Assembly (NCBI GenBank): GCA_023667225.1 | Contig: JAMPAN010000001.1 | Location: 245,024 to 309,023, forward strand | DNA from: Oxalobacter formigenes | Lineage (GTDB): Bacteria > Pseudomonadota > Gammaproteobacteria > Burkholderiales > Burkholderiaceae_D | Direction of reading: 5' to 3' | Length of the DNA: 64,000 nt | Shown here: positions 16,842-27,100 of the stretch, one piece after another | How the letters are laid out: each line of letters begins with the position of its first letter | Position numbering within the stretch: position 1 is the stretch's first letter | Made by a program: the position numbers and the translations under genes | The notes under the pieces: model-generated | The model's database searches: none | The model's input: the letters and a program-made list of their open reading frames with translations, nothing else | What the model was told of the DNA's origin: nothing

Positions 16842-18263
16842 TCACCTAGTGGTTACCCAGCCCATCGGGTCAAAAGCCTGCCCGTTTCTGCGCATTTCGA
16901 AGTATAAACCGGTTTGTGTATTATCGCTGCTGTTGCCTACGCTGGCGATGACATCGCCGCCTTTGACATTGTCGCCGACCTTCCTTTTTAAGGTTTGCGC
17001 ATTGGCATAGATGGTCATGTATTGTGCGCCGTGATCGACAATGATCAGGTTGCCGAAACCGCGCAGCCAGTCGGCAAAAACGACTTCGCCGTTGGCTACG
17101 CAGCGTATTTCCGCCCCATGCGGGCTTTGGATGAAGATGCCTTTCCAGCTTGGCCCGTCGGCCCGCCTGGAACCGTAATGCGCTGTGATGGTTCCCCTGA
17201 CCGGCAGTTTCATGCGGCCCCGCTGTTTGGCGAAGGTGCTTTTTGCCGATTCGGCATCGGCCACGGCTTCTACTTGCTGCGGTTTTTTGCCGGTTTTTTG
17301 CGCTCTTTTTCGGGCTTCAGCCGCTTTTCTTGCCGCTGCCGCCTTGCGCTGTTCCGCTATTTTTTTCGCCAGGGTGTCAACCAGGGCGGAGAGGCGTTTT
17401 TCGTCCTGTTGCAGTTTTTCTGCCTGTTTGCGCTGCTGTTCAAGCCGGGAAGAAAGCTGTGCCAGCAGTACGGCGTGTCCGGCTTTTTCTTTTTCGAGTT
17501 TTTGCTTTTGTGTCAGTTTTTCGCGGGAGATTTTTTCCAGTTCCTGTTTGGCTGAAGCGGTTTGGACGCGCTTGTTGTCAACGGCGTTCAGGTTGGCTCG
17601 AAGCGACAGGGTCAGCTCGGCCTGTGCTTCGGAAAGGTAGGTCATGTATTGCAGCTCGCGGATGATCCGGTTGGGGTTGTCGCCGGACAGGAGGAGTTTC
17701 ATGCGGTCTTCATTTCCGGAAATGTACTGGTTTTGCAGCAGGCTGGCGAGTTTTTCCTGTTGTTGGGCAATGGTGGTTTCAAGCCGTGACTGTTCGGCTG
17801 TCAGGCGGTCCAGGCGGGCAACGGTAGAGGACTGTTTTTTTTCCAGCTCCTGGATGGTGCGGTTGGTGTTTTTGATGGCTTCTTCTGACTGGGCAAGGGT
17901 ATCGGCAGCTTTGCCTTTTTCTGTTTCGGTTTTGCCGATTTCCTTTTTCAGGTTGGAGAGCTGTTCGCGTACTTTCCCCCGCTCTGTTTCGGCAGCCTGT
18001 TTCTGGCGGGTGCTGTCAGCGGGTTTTGCCGTTTTTTTTGCCGCCGGTTTGGCTGTTTTGGATGAGGTGCTTTTCGCTGATTTGGAGGCGGCGGCCTGCG
18101 GTTTGGCGGTTCCTTTTTTTGCCTGCTGGGCAGCAGCAGGCAAAGATGCAAATATGACCGGCAAAAAGAGGGCAAACAGGCAGGCAAAAAAGCCGTGCCC
18201 GGTTTTGTTTGCGGTGACCGGCAGGCAGGAAAGGGGGCGGCAGGCCTTTCTAGACGGTTTCAT
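16842..18263 (-). CDS. envC: EnvC-like murein hydrolase activator
   Basis: A 473-residue periplasmic protein. A signal peptide (about residues 22-46, cleaved near AAAQQ) is followed by a Lys/Ala/Pro-rich low-complexity stretch, a long coiled coil (about 85-290) and a C-terminal LytM/M23 domain. The LytM domain lacks the zinc-binding histidines: [14 protein letters not shown] replaces the usual HxGxD site and LYFEMRR replaces HxH. This is typical of EnvC, which activates amidases at the septum instead of cutting wall itself. It overlaps the end of gpmA by 14 bp. Confidence 0.88.
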   Translation of the reverse strand: MKPSRKACRPLSCLPVTANKTGHGFFACLFALFLPVIFASLPAAAQQAKKGTAKPQAAASKSAKSTSSKTAKPAAKKTAKPADSTRQKQAAETERGKVREQLSNLKKEIGKTETEKGKAADTLAQSEEAIKNTNRTIQELEKKQSSTVARLDRLTAEQSRLETTIAQQQEKLASLLQNQYISGNEDRMKLLLSGDNPNRIIRELQYMTYLSEAQAELTLSLRANLNAVDNKRVQTASAKQELEKISREKLTQKQKLEKEKAGHAVLLAQLSSRLEQQRKQAEKLQQDEKRLSALVDTLAKKIAEQRKAAAARKAAEARKRAQKTGKKPQQVEAVADAESAKSTFAKQRGRMKLPVRGTITAHYGSRRADGPSWKGIFIQSPHGAEIRCVANGEVVFADWLRGFGNLIIVDHGAQYMTIYANAQTLKRKVGDNVKGGDVIASVGNSSDNTQTGLYFEMRRNGQAFDPMGWVTTR

Positions 18264-18948
18264 CCAGATAATAGTGCCGGACAGGTTTTAAGCTGCTGTC
18301 CAGTTCATAGACGATCGGGCGCCCGGTGGGAATATTCAGTCCGGCAATGTTTTCATCACTGATTTGATCCAGTTCTTTTATCAGGGCGCGCAGGCTGTTG
18401 CCGTGGGCGGCAATCAAAATGCGCTTGCCTTCCCGGATTCGGGGGGCGATGGTCTCGTTCCATAGCGGCATGACGCGGGCAACGGTGTCTTTTAAGCTTT
18501 CCGTGAGGGGGATTTGTTCGCGGGCAAGCGCACGGTAAGCCGGATCGGAAAAAGAGGCGCGCGGATCATCCGGCGAAAGGGAATTGGGCGGGGTGGCATA
18601 GCTTCTCCGCCAGATGTGAACCTGCTCATCGCCGTATTGCCTGGCTGTTTCTGCCTTGTTCAGCCCCTGGAGCGCGCCATAGTGCCTTTCATTGAGACGC
18701 CACTCGCACGAGACCGGCAGCCACATTCTGTCCATTTCTTCCAGGACTGTCCAGAGAGTCCGGATGGCGCGTTTCAGAACGGAGGTGTAGGCGAGGTCGA
18801 ATTCAAACCCGGCCTGGCGCAGGATACGGCCTGCCTGCCGGGCTTCGTTTTTTCCCTGTTCGGTCAGATCAACGTCTGTCCATCCTGTAAAGCGGTTTTC
18901 CAGGTTCCAGGCGGATTGCCCGTGCCGCATAAATACGATTTTGTGCAT
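18250..18948 (-). CDS. gpmA: 2,3-bisphosphoglycerate-dependent phosphoglycerate mutase
   Basis: A 232-residue glycolytic and gluconeogenic enzyme interconverting 3- and 2-phosphoglycerate. His9 in MRHGQSAWN is the phosphorylated residue. [13 protein letters not shown] and [13 protein letters not shown] provide the second histidine and substrate contacts. The length suits the cofactor-dependent family. It is the first gene of a minus-strand set gpmA-envC-ctpA-moeB and is divergent from the rhodanese gene across a 90-bp AT-rich gap. Confidence 0.95.
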   Translation of the reverse strand: MHKIVFMRHGQSAWNLENRFTGWTDVDLTEQGKNEARQAGRILRQAGFEFDLAYTSVLKRAIRTLWTVLEEMDRMWLPVSCEWRLNERHYGALQGLNKAETARQYGDEQVHIWRRSYATPPNSLSPDDPRASFSDPAYRALAREQIPLTESLKDTVARVMPLWNETIAPRIREGKRILIAAHGNSLRALIKELDQISDENIAGLNIPTGRPIVYELDSSLKPVRHYYLDETV

Positions 18949-18996
18949 AGTTGAAAATGAAATGGAAGTATCACGAATGTCTGCTGGTTTCTATTT

Positions 18997-19002
18997 TATA
19001 AT
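18997..19002 (+). promoter_or_regulatory. candidate -10 box for the rhodanese-grxC-secB genes
   Basis: A perfect TATAAT lies in the AT-rich gap between gpmA and the rhodanese gene, 36 bp before the start codon. No -35 box is recognisable at 16-18 bp spacing. An overlapping TATAAA on the minus strand could serve gpmA. Confidence 0.35.
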
Positions 19003-19038
19003 GTACCGGTTTTGTAATCGATAATCCAGACGGGAAAT

Positions 19039-19440
19039 ATGCTGAATTTTATTTGGGATAATATTTTTTTGATTGGTGTGGCGGCCTATTGCATTCTGGC
19101 TTTGCTGTGGCCGAAAATCCGCCGGGGAGCCCGCATCAGCCATACGGCGGCAACCAGCCTGATTAACAAGGGAAAGGCGGCCATTATTGATATCCGGAGC
19201 CAGCAGGACTACAAGGCGGGACATTTGTTAAACGCTATCCATCTCCCTTACGATTCGCTGGAAAAGCAGCTTTCCCGTATTGACAAGCTCAAGTCGCAGC
19301 CAGTGATTGTGGTGTGCGGCGACGGCAAACTTTCCCGGACGGCTTCGGCTTTCCTGAGAAAATCCGGTTTTACGCAGGTTTACAGCCTGGATGGCGGCAT
19401 GGACGGCTGGCGCAAGAACGGCCTGCCGGTTACCCAGTAG
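19039..19440 (+). CDS. membrane-anchored rhodanese-like protein
   Basis: A 133-residue protein with one N-terminal transmembrane helix (about residues 5-24) and a single rhodanese domain. Cys93 in VVCGDGKLSRTA is the expected sulfur-accepting residue. The domain ends with YSLDGGMDGWRKNGLPV, as in the E. coli YibN type. It is probably cytoplasmic-facing and tethered to the inner membrane. In beta- and gamma-proteobacteria this gene usually precedes grxC and secB, as here. The sulfur donor and acceptor are unknown. Confidence 0.88.
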   Translation: MLNFIWDNIFLIGVAAYCILALLWPKIRRGARISHTAATSLINKGKAAIIDIRSQQDYKAGHLLNAIHLPYDSLEKQLSRIDKLKSQPVIVVCGDGKLSRTASAFLRKSGFTQVYSLDGGMDGWRKNGLPVTQ

Positions 19441-19455
19441 CGGCGCGGGGAAGGT

Positions 19456-19719
19456 ATGGCGGCGCGTGTTGTGATGTACACCAGGAAGGTGTGTCCTTAC
19501 TGTGTGATGGCGGAAAAGCTGTTGCAATCGAGAGGGGTGCAGCAGATTGAAAAAATTTTTATTGACGGGGACGAGCGCCTTCGCGACCAGATGATGGCAA
19601 AAACCGGACGGCGCACTGTCCCGCAAATCTATATTGGCGGAAGGCATGTCGGCGGGTATGACGATCTGGCAGCCCTGGACAAGCAGGGCTGCCTGGCACC
19701 CATGCTGGAGGAAAACTGA
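19456..19719 (+). CDS. grxC: glutaredoxin 3
   Basis: An 87-residue dithiol glutaredoxin. The redox site is CPYC at residues 13-16. RRTVPQIYIGGRHVGGYDDL supplies the cis-proline and glutathione-binding residues. It uses glutathione to reduce disulfides, which links it to the gshA-gshB genes earlier in the window. It lies 15 bp after the rhodanese gene and 36 bp before secB in one probable operon. Confidence 0.95.
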   Translation: MAARVVMYTRKVCPYCVMAEKLLQSRGVQQIEKIFIDGDERLRDQMMAKTGRRTVPQIYIGGRHVGGYDDLAALDKQGCLAPMLEEN

Positions 19720-19755
19720 CGCCTTTTGTTTATCAATCAACCGGAGCCTATTGAT

Positions 19756-20250
19756 ATGTCTTCTGAAGCAACACCTGAAAATTCCCAGCCGATATTCCAG
19801 CTTCAAACGGTTTATCTGAAAGATCTTTCGCTGGAGCAGCCGAATTCGCCGGCCATTTTCCTGGAACAAAAAATGCCGGATTTGCAGATTGCCGTTAATG
19901 TCGGTGTGGAAGCGCTGGGGGAAACAACTTATGAGACTTCGGTGCGGGTGACGCTGACGGCGACGGTCGGCGACAAGACGGCTTATCTGATTGAAGGCAA
20001 GCAGGCCGGGATATTTGAGGTGCGCAATTTGCCCAGGGAAACGCTGGACAAGGTGCTTTATATTTCCTGTGCCAGCATTGTGTATCCTTACCTCAGAGCC
20101 AATATTGCGGATATTGTGCTGCGTTCCGGTTTCCCGCCTGTTCATCTGGTGGAAATCAATTTCGAGGCTTATTACCACGAGCGCGTGAAGCAGGAACAGG
20201 CACGGCAGCAGCAAGGGGCGCCTGCTGCTTCTGATGCGCCGCAATCATGA
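19756..20250 (+). CDS. secB: protein-export chaperone SecB
   Basis: A 164-residue cytosolic chaperone that keeps precursor proteins unfolded and delivers them to SecA. FQLQTVYLKDLSLEQPNSP near the N-terminus, YLIEGKQAGIFEVRNLP and SCASIVYPYLRANIADIVLRSGFPPVHL are strongly conserved. The start at ATG 19756 has GGAG eight bases upstream; a TTG at 19726 in the same frame is less likely. The C-terminus ends in a Gln/Ala-rich tail. Its position after grxC and before gpsA is the usual proteobacterial arrangement. Confidence 0.95.
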   Translation: MSSEATPENSQPIFQLQTVYLKDLSLEQPNSPAIFLEQKMPDLQIAVNVGVEALGETTYETSVRVTLTATVGDKTAYLIEGKQAGIFEVRNLPRETLDKVLYISCASIVYPYLRANIADIVLRSGFPPVHLVEINFEAYYHERVKQEQARQQQGAPAASDAPQS

Positions 20251-20315
20251 TTTGTTTTGTCTGCACAGCGGCAGGCCTATCTGCCAGCCTGGGCCGTTGA
20301 GTGCAGGTACAGGCC

Positions 20316-21323
20316 ATGAATATTACGGTTTTGGGCGCGGGTTCCTGGGGAACGGCTATGGCCATGGCGCTGGCCAGGCGTCATGCGGTGATGCTGTGGG
20401 GCCGGAATGCCGCCGCCATGTCCGAGGTGGCGGCACTCAGGGAAAACCGGCCGGCGCTGCCGGGATTCGCTTTGCCGGAAGGCCTTGTGCCAACGGCAGA
20501 TTTTGACGCGGCGGTTGCTCATGCACAGGGCGGGGACGCGCTTCTCTTTATTGCGACGTCTGTTGCCGGATTGCGGGAGGTGGCGCAAAGGCTGAAGGAG
20601 GCAGGAGGCGCCAATCTGGTTTGGCTGTGCAAGGGGTTTGAGGAAAAGACCGGGCTGCTTCCCCACCAGGTGATTGCCCAGGTTTTTCCTGAAACGGTGA
20701 GGCGCGGGGTTTTATCCGGCCCTTCGTTTGCCCAGGAGGTGGCAGCCGGGCTGCCATGTGCGCTGACGATTGCGTCTGCTTCGCCCGGCCTGCGGCAGCA
20801 GGTGGTGGAGGCGGCGAATTCCGGCAATATGCGGATTTATTCCAGCCATGACGTGACAGGCGTTGAGGTGGGCGGCGCGGTCAAGAATATCCTGGCAATT
20901 GCTGCCGGTTTATCGGACGGTATGGGATTGGGAGCCAATGCGCGGGCGGCCCTGATGACGCGCGGGCTGGCCGAGATGACCCGGCTTGGCATGGCGCTGG
21001 GCGGCCGGCAGGAAACTTTTATGGGGTTGACCGGCATGGGCGACCTGATTTTAACCTGTACCGGCGATTTGTCGCGCAATCGCCGTGTGGGACTGGCTTT
21101 GGCAAAGGGCAAGCCGCTGGCGGCCATTGTTGAAGAGCTGGGCCATGTTGCCGAAGGGGTGCGCTGTGCGCAGGCAGTGAGCGCCCTTGCACATCAGTAT
21201 CGGGTGGAAATGCCGGTTACCCATGCTGTGGCAGGGGTGTTGTTTGACGGTGTGCCGCCGGATGAAACGGTGGCACGGCTGCTTGCCCGTCATGCGCGGG
21301 ATGAGGCAGATACGGTTTATTGA
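20316..21323 (+). CDS. gpsA: NAD(P)-dependent glycerol-3-phosphate dehydrogenase
   Basis: A 335-residue enzyme reducing dihydroxyacetone phosphate to glycerol-3-phosphate for phospholipid synthesis. The Rossmann motif [10 protein letters not shown] begins at residue 7. GPSFAQEVA, the catalytic-lysine region [13 protein letters not shown] and [14 protein letters not shown] are conserved. The start at 20316 has AGG close upstream; a GTG at 20301 is less likely. It follows secB by 65 bp and converges on glnE with a 17-bp gap, where no clear terminator is visible. The trmL gene that often follows gpsA is absent. Confidence 0.95.
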   Translation: MNITVLGAGSWGTAMAMALARRHAVMLWGRNAAAMSEVAALRENRPALPGFALPEGLVPTADFDAAVAHAQGGDALLFIATSVAGLREVAQRLKEAGGANLVWLCKGFEEKTGLLPHQVIAQVFPETVRRGVLSGPSFAQEVAAGLPCALTIASASPGLRQQVVEAANSGNMRIYSSHDVTGVEVGGAVKNILAIAAGLSDGMGLGANARAALMTRGLAEMTRLGMALGGRQETFMGLTGMGDLILTCTGDLSRNRRVGLALAKGKPLAAIVEELGHVAEGVRCAQAVSALAHQYRVEMPVTHAVAGVLFDGVPPDETVARLLARHARDEADTVY

Positions 21324-21340
21324 GCCGGTTTTTTTTCCTG

Positions 21341-24061
21341 CTATGCCGCAGTAAAGACTTTGTCCCACAGTTTTTTGACGCAGGCGATTTCTTCTTCAAC
21401 TTCGCCGGTTTCAACGCGCGAGACTTCTGCTCCCTGCATCCGGATCTGGTGCTGCCGCCGCCTGAAATGCCGGTAGATACCGGCGGCAGCCTCTCCCTTT
21501 TCCGGGGGAATGAGCCCGATTTTCCCGCACAGGACAAGCAGGGCAATGTTGCCGATGTTGCCGGTGAGTTCCGGGTAGGCCCAGGCATGCGCCAGGATGA
21601 GGTACTGGACGATGAATTCGATATCAATCATGCCGCCGGTATCGTGCTTCAGGTCAAAAAGCTGCGAATGGTTCGGGTGGGCATGGTGCATTTTTTCCCG
21701 GATGGAAAAGACGTCCTGTTTCAGCCGGTTGATATCGCGGGGCTGCTGCAGGATGGCGCTGCGGACGGCTTCGAACTGTTCGCCGATGAGCTTGTCGCCG
21801 GCGCAAAAGCGGGCGCGGGTCAGCGCCTGGTGTTCCCAGGTCCAGGCGGCTTCTTTCTGGTATTTTTTGAATGAGGCCAGGCTGGAAACCATCAGTCCGC
21901 TGGCGCCGTCCGGACGCAGGGCAATATCAATATCAAACAGCCGTCCGGCCGAGGTCGGGCTGGTCATCCAGGTGATGAAGCGCTGCGCCAGGCGGGCGTA
22001 CAGCACGGGCGCATCGGCGTGATCATCATCGTAAAGAAAGATGAGGTCAAGGTCGGAGGCGTATCCCAGTTCCTTTCCGCCCAGTTTCCCGTAGGCAATG
22101 ACGGCAAAGCGGGGGGTATCGGTGTGGCGGCCGGGCATGGCCAGCCAGGCTTCGCGAATGACGGCCTCGATCATGATATCGGCCAGCCGGGAGAGGTGGT
22201 CTGCCAGGCGTTCGACTGTCAGCGCGCCTTCCAGGTCTTGCGCCAGGAGCCGGAAGAGCTGGGCATGGTGCATATCTCGCAAAATATCCATCTGGCGTTC
22301 TGTATCGCCCCTGCCGGCGGCAAGCTGGCTGTCAAGCTCGGCGGTGAAGGCCTGCCAGTCCGGTGGGGAAAGCAGGGTTCGTACATCCAGCAGTTCGTCT
22401 AGCAGGATGGGATGGCGGGCCAGGTAGCGGGCGGCCCAGTCGCTGGCATCCATCATGCGGATGACCCGGCTTAGGGTGCCAGGGTATTCTGTCAGAAGCG
22501 AGAGGTAGGCGGCGCGCCGGGCAATGGATTCAAGGAAGTCTATCAGCCGTGACAGGCACAAGGGCGGGTGGGCGCAATGGGCAGTTATCTGGGGAAGCGC
22601 CAGGTTGATGAGGGCAATAAGGCGGGAACGGCTGGTATCGGACAGTGACTGGATGCGGGCGGTTTTCCATAGCGACAGGATGCGGCGGGCTGCTTCACCG
22701 GCTTCGTGAAAGCCGATGGCAGACAGCCTGGCTTCCATGGCGGCGAGTTGTTCGCTTTCGTCCTGGTTGACAAGGACGGGCTGGTGCAGCACTTCTTCCC
22801 GTGGAGCGGTTTTGTCGCTGAAGATGGCGTCAAATTGTGCAGCGACAAAAGCGCGGTGTTCCTGGAGCGCCTGGGTAAGGGCATTTTCATCAGGAAACCC
22901 CATCATGGCGGCAATGCGCGCCATGTCTTCTGCCGGGGAAGGCAGGACATGCGTCTGGGCGTCGTCCAGGTATTGCAGGCGGTGCTCAAGATTGCGCAGG
23001 AAGGTGTAGGACTCAAGAAGTTTTGCGGCAACTTCCGGTTCAATCTGCTGTTTTTCGGCAAGCACTTGCAGCATTTTGCGGGTAGAACGGTTCCGGAAAG
23101 CGATATCCCGCCCGCCCCGAATGAGCTGGAACACCTGGGTTAAAAATTCGATTTCACGGATGCCTCCCCGCCCCAGTTTGACGTTGTTGTTGCGTTCCGG
23201 ATGCATTTTTTCCTGCCGCAGAACTTCGGCGCGGATTTGCCGGTGCATGTCGCGGATGGCGTCGATGACGCCGTAATCCAGGTAACGCCGGTAAATGAAT
23301 GGCAGTACGACTTTTTTTAGCGCTTCCCGGTCTTTTATCTTGCCGGTCAGCGCGCGGGCCTTGATCCAGGCGTAGCGTTCCCATTCGCGTCCCTGAACGA
23401 TAAGGTATTGTTCAACGGCATTGATGCTGCTGACCAGTGGGCCGGAGGCACCGTTGGGGCGCAGGGCCATGTCAACGCGGAAGACCAGGCCGTCTTCGCT
23501 GATTTCAGAGAGGGCATTAATGAGGCGTTTGCCCAGACGGGTGAAAAATTCCTGGTTTGATAAGCCCCTTTGCCCCGGTTCTGTACGGGTTTCGCCGTTT
23601 TCGGGGTAGACAAAGATGAGGTCAATATCGGAGGAGACGTTCAGTTCGCCGCCGCCCAGCTTGCCCATGCCCAAGACGATGAGTTCCTGTGTTTCTCCGG
23701 AAACGGCCCCAATGGGGACGCCGTGGGCTGCGGTCATTTCTGCTGTTAGGGCGTCAAGCAGGGTGGAGACGGCAAATTCTGCAAAGGCTGTCATGGCGCT
23801 GACGACTTCGTTTAGGCCGGCTTTGCCAGCCAGATCCCGGCAGATTAACCCGGCGACGACCAGGTTTCTCACCCGGCGCATGGCGCGGGGAAGCAAAAAG
23901 CCCACTTCTGTTTCCTGTTGAAGAAGGGCGGCAAAATCCAGCACGGAAAAATCCAGGGGGAAGAGGGATTCAATTTGTTTTTCTCTTGCGGGCTGGTCGG
24001 CGTTGAGCCAGTGCATGTAAAATCGGGAAGCGGCTGTTGCCGGTAAAAGAGAAGGTGCCAT
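21341..24061 (-). CDS. glnE: bifunctional glutamine synthetase adenylyltransferase/adenylyl-removing enzyme
   Basis: A 906-residue enzyme controlling glutamine synthetase by adding or removing AMP. Two nucleotidyltransferase domains are visible: the N-terminal adenylyl-removing one with GMGKLGGGELNVSSDIDLIF at residues 131-150, and the C-terminal adenylyl-transferring one with GKELGYASDLDLIFLYD near 660. GRGGIREIEFLTQVFQLIRGG lies between them. E. coli GlnE has 946 residues, so both halves are complete. It is normally driven by a PII protein, but no glnB or glnK is in this window. It is divergent from yhdP across 112 bp. Confidence 0.95.
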   Translation of the reverse strand: MAPSLLPATAASRFYMHWLNADQPAREKQIESLFPLDFSVLDFAALLQQETEVGFLLPRAMRRVRNLVVAGLICRDLAGKAGLNEVVSAMTAFAEFAVSTLLDALTAEMTAAHGVPIGAVSGETQELIVLGMGKLGGGELNVSSDIDLIFVYPENGETRTEPGQRGLSNQEFFTRLGKRLINALSEISEDGLVFRVDMALRPNGASGPLVSSINAVEQYLIVQGREWERYAWIKARALTGKIKDREALKKVVLPFIYRRYLDYGVIDAIRDMHRQIRAEVLRQEKMHPERNNNVKLGRGGIREIEFLTQVFQLIRGGRDIAFRNRSTRKMLQVLAEKQQIEPEVAAKLLESYTFLRNLEHRLQYLDDAQTHVLPSPAEDMARIAAMMGFPDENALTQALQEHRAFVAAQFDAIFSDKTAPREEVLHQPVLVNQDESEQLAAMEARLSAIGFHEAGEAARRILSLWKTARIQSLSDTSRSRLIALINLALPQITAHCAHPPLCLSRLIDFLESIARRAAYLSLLTEYPGTLSRVIRMMDASDWAARYLARHPILLDELLDVRTLLSPPDWQAFTAELDSQLAAGRGDTERQMDILRDMHHAQLFRLLAQDLEGALTVERLADHLSRLADIMIEAVIREAWLAMPGRHTDTPRFAVIAYGKLGGKELGYASDLDLIFLYDDDHADAPVLYARLAQRFITWMTSPTSAGRLFDIDIALRPDGASGLMVSSLASFKKYQKEAAWTWEHQALTRARFCAGDKLIGEQFEAVRSAILQQPRDINRLKQDVFSIREKMHHAHPNHSQLFDLKHDTGGMIDIEFIVQYLILAHAWAYPELTGNIGNIALLVLCGKIGLIPPEKGEAAAGIYRHFRRRQHQIRMQGAEVSRVETGEVEEEIACVKKLWDKVFTAA

Positions 24062-24173
24062 ATTGCTGAACCGGGAAATGACTTTATCAGGGAAAACAGG
24101 CGGTAATGCCGGCCAGAAGCTGGCTGGCAGTTAGCCTTTATCCCATTTTACGCTTAACTACCCGTTTTTATCC

Positions 24174-27100
24174 ATGCAGACAGTATCCTCGCGGTTATTC
24201 AGGTTTTGGCACAGGTGGCGGCCTGTCTGGCAATGGTGCTGCCAGGCGGCGGCCAGCCCGGAATCCGGTGTGATGCGGGTGTGCCGGGTGCTGCTTAAGG
24301 TGCTGTTTGCCGCTTATCTGGTTTTTTGCTTTTTGTTTCTGGGATTGCGTTATGCGGTGCTGCCGCAGATTGCCCGGTACAAGCCGAATGTGGAAAGTAT
24401 GATCAGCGAGGGAATCGGCCGGCAGGTGACGATTGCCCGGATTGACGCGTCCTGGTACGGTTTTTATCCGCAGCTTGAATTAAACGGTCTGGTGATACAT
24501 GACGCTGAAGGCCTGCCTGCCTTGCGGCTGCCGGAAGTAAAGGCGCTGGTTTCATGGCGTTCGTTTGCGGTTTTTGACCTTTGCCTTGCCATGCTGGAGA
24601 TTGACCGGCCAGAGCTGGATATCCGCCGCGACCGTAACGGGAAGCTGTTTGTCGCCGGATTGCCGGTGGATACCCATACGCGGAAAGAGGGGGGCGGCAT
24701 CGACTGGGTTTTGAGACAGGGAAAGATTGCCATTCGGGACGGCATTATCCGATGGCAGGATGAAAGGCGAAATGCGCCAGGGCTGGCGCTTGAGAATTTG
24801 AATTTTATGCTGGAAAACAGCGCGCGGCAGCATCGTTTGCGCATGGTGGCGCATTCTTCTCTTGTCCGCTCTGGGGAAATTGATATCCGGGCCCGTTTTT
24901 CTCATCCGTTTTTTGCAGGGAGCCTTTCGGATATTTCGGGGTGGAAGGGGGAATTGTATGTTGCCTTGCCGGAGGCGGAACTGGAACCGTTAAAACCCTA
25001 TGTTGATTTTCCTCAGTGCTTGCAGGACGGCGCCGGGGCAGTCAATGTCTGGATGGCGTTTGACCGGGGACGGATTGCGGATGTGGCGGCAGATGTTGAT
25101 CTAAAGCGGGTGACGTTTCGTTTTTCCCGGAATTTGCCGCTTCTGGCGTTAAAGCAGGTTGCCGGACGTATTACGGCAAGGGCGCTGCCGGATGAAGATG
25201 CGCCGGAGGATACGCCGTTGTTTACCGGGCGCGCCCACACGATTGCGCTTGAGCGGTTTTCTCTGGAAACGGCAGATGGTATCAGGTTAAAAGACCTGGA
25301 TTTTGCGGAAACTTATTTTCCGGCCGCAGAGGGGCGGCAGGCGAGAACGGAATTAAAAACGGCCAATCTGGATTTGGCAACGCTGGTGGCGCTGGCGGGT
25401 TATCTGCCGCTGCCGCCGGAGCAGCGGAAAATGCTGGATGAGTTTTCGCCTTCCGGCCGACTTGAGGAGTTTTCGCTGCGCTGGGAAGGGCAATTTCCTG
25501 ATCTGGTTTCTTATCAGCTAAGCGGTGGTTTTTCCCAGGCCGGCATACGTGCGGTTCCGGCCAGGCCTGCATCCGGTGAAGCAGGGGATTTGCCGCGTGA
25601 AGAGGCAAGGCCGGCGATTCCCGGTTTTGCCAATCTTTCGGGGCAGGTTTTTCTCAATGAAAAAGGCGGTTCCCTGGAGCTGGATGCTGCCGGCGCGGTA
25701 TTGCATTTGCCGGCCTATTTTCCTCAGGCGGACTGGGTTTTTGATGAAATGAAGATGCGGGCGAACTGGTCCAGGCAGGCGGAGGGGCAGTTTGTTTTTG
25801 CCCTGGAGAAGATGGATTTTTTGCTTGACGGGATGGCGGTTTCCCTTTCCGGCAGGCATACCTGTTGGCCGGATGCTGAAAAGCCGGCGGGTCCGGGAAT
25901 GATTGATCTGACGGCGGCTGTCAGGCAGATTGATATGACCAAAACGGGACGGTATGTGCCGCTTGGAACAAAAGAGGCGCTGCGCGTTTGGCTGACCAAA
26001 GCGTTTGAGGCCGGAACGGCAAGTAATGTGGTTGTCCGCCTCAAGGGGGATTTGGCGCAGTTTCCTTTTTCGGGTTCCCAAAAAACATCGGACAGCGAAT
26101 TTCGTGTCAGTATGGATGTGCATGATGCCCGCCTGAATTATGCACCCACGTTGTTTGGCAAGGATGGCAAGCCGGTATGGCAGCCGATTGAAAAAATCAA
26201 TGGCCGTTTTGCCATTGATGGAGGAAAGATTCTGATCCATGCCGATACGGCGATGCTGGAAGGGGCGGTATTGTCTGATGTGGATGTGACGGTGCCGGAT
26301 ATGCTGGCGGAGGAGGTTTTGCTGGATATTGCCGGTACGGCGGGCGGGGAGTTGCAGGATTTTGTCCGTTTTGCCAATGCCTCGCCCATCAATGAGGTGA
26401 TTGGCGGGCTGACGGAGGAGGCGGAAACAAAGGGCAGGGCTGCTCTCCTTTTGAAGATGCAGATGCCGCTTTCCCGGATGGCGGAAACGCAGGTAAAGGG
26501 GACGCTCCAGTTTGATGGCAACGAGATTCATTTGTTTCCGGATTTGCCGGTGCTGACGCTGGCGCAGGGCAAGGTGCATTTTTCTGACAAAGGATTTGAG
26601 CTGGAGGGCGTCCGCGCCCAGTTTTTGGGCGGGGAGGTGTCGTTTTCCGGCGGAACGCAGGAGGGCGCTTCGAAGGTGCTTGCCAGCGGTGTGCTGACGG
26701 CGGAAGGGCTGCGCAGGAATTATGCGGGCGAGACGCTGGGCAGGCTGATGGAGCGCATGTCTGGCAGGCTGCCTTATACGCTTTCCATTATCCGGAAGAA
26801 GGATGCGCCCGGCGGCGGTTATCCGGATATTTCCCTGGAATCCGGTTTGAACGGGTTCGGGATTGATCTGCCTGCCCCGCTGGGGAAGAAGCGCGGGGAA
26901 TCCCGGCCGCTGAAGGTGACGGCGCATATGCTCCCGCCGGTTGGGAAGAACCGGCGGGACGAGATTCGGATAGCTTATGGCGATTCGGTATTTGCCCGGT
27001 ATGAGCGGCAAAAGACAGGCAAGGGGTGGCAGCTGGCGCGCGGCGGGCTTGGCGTGAATGTGGAGCCGGTTCTCCAGCCGGGGTTGTCGTTTCATTTCAG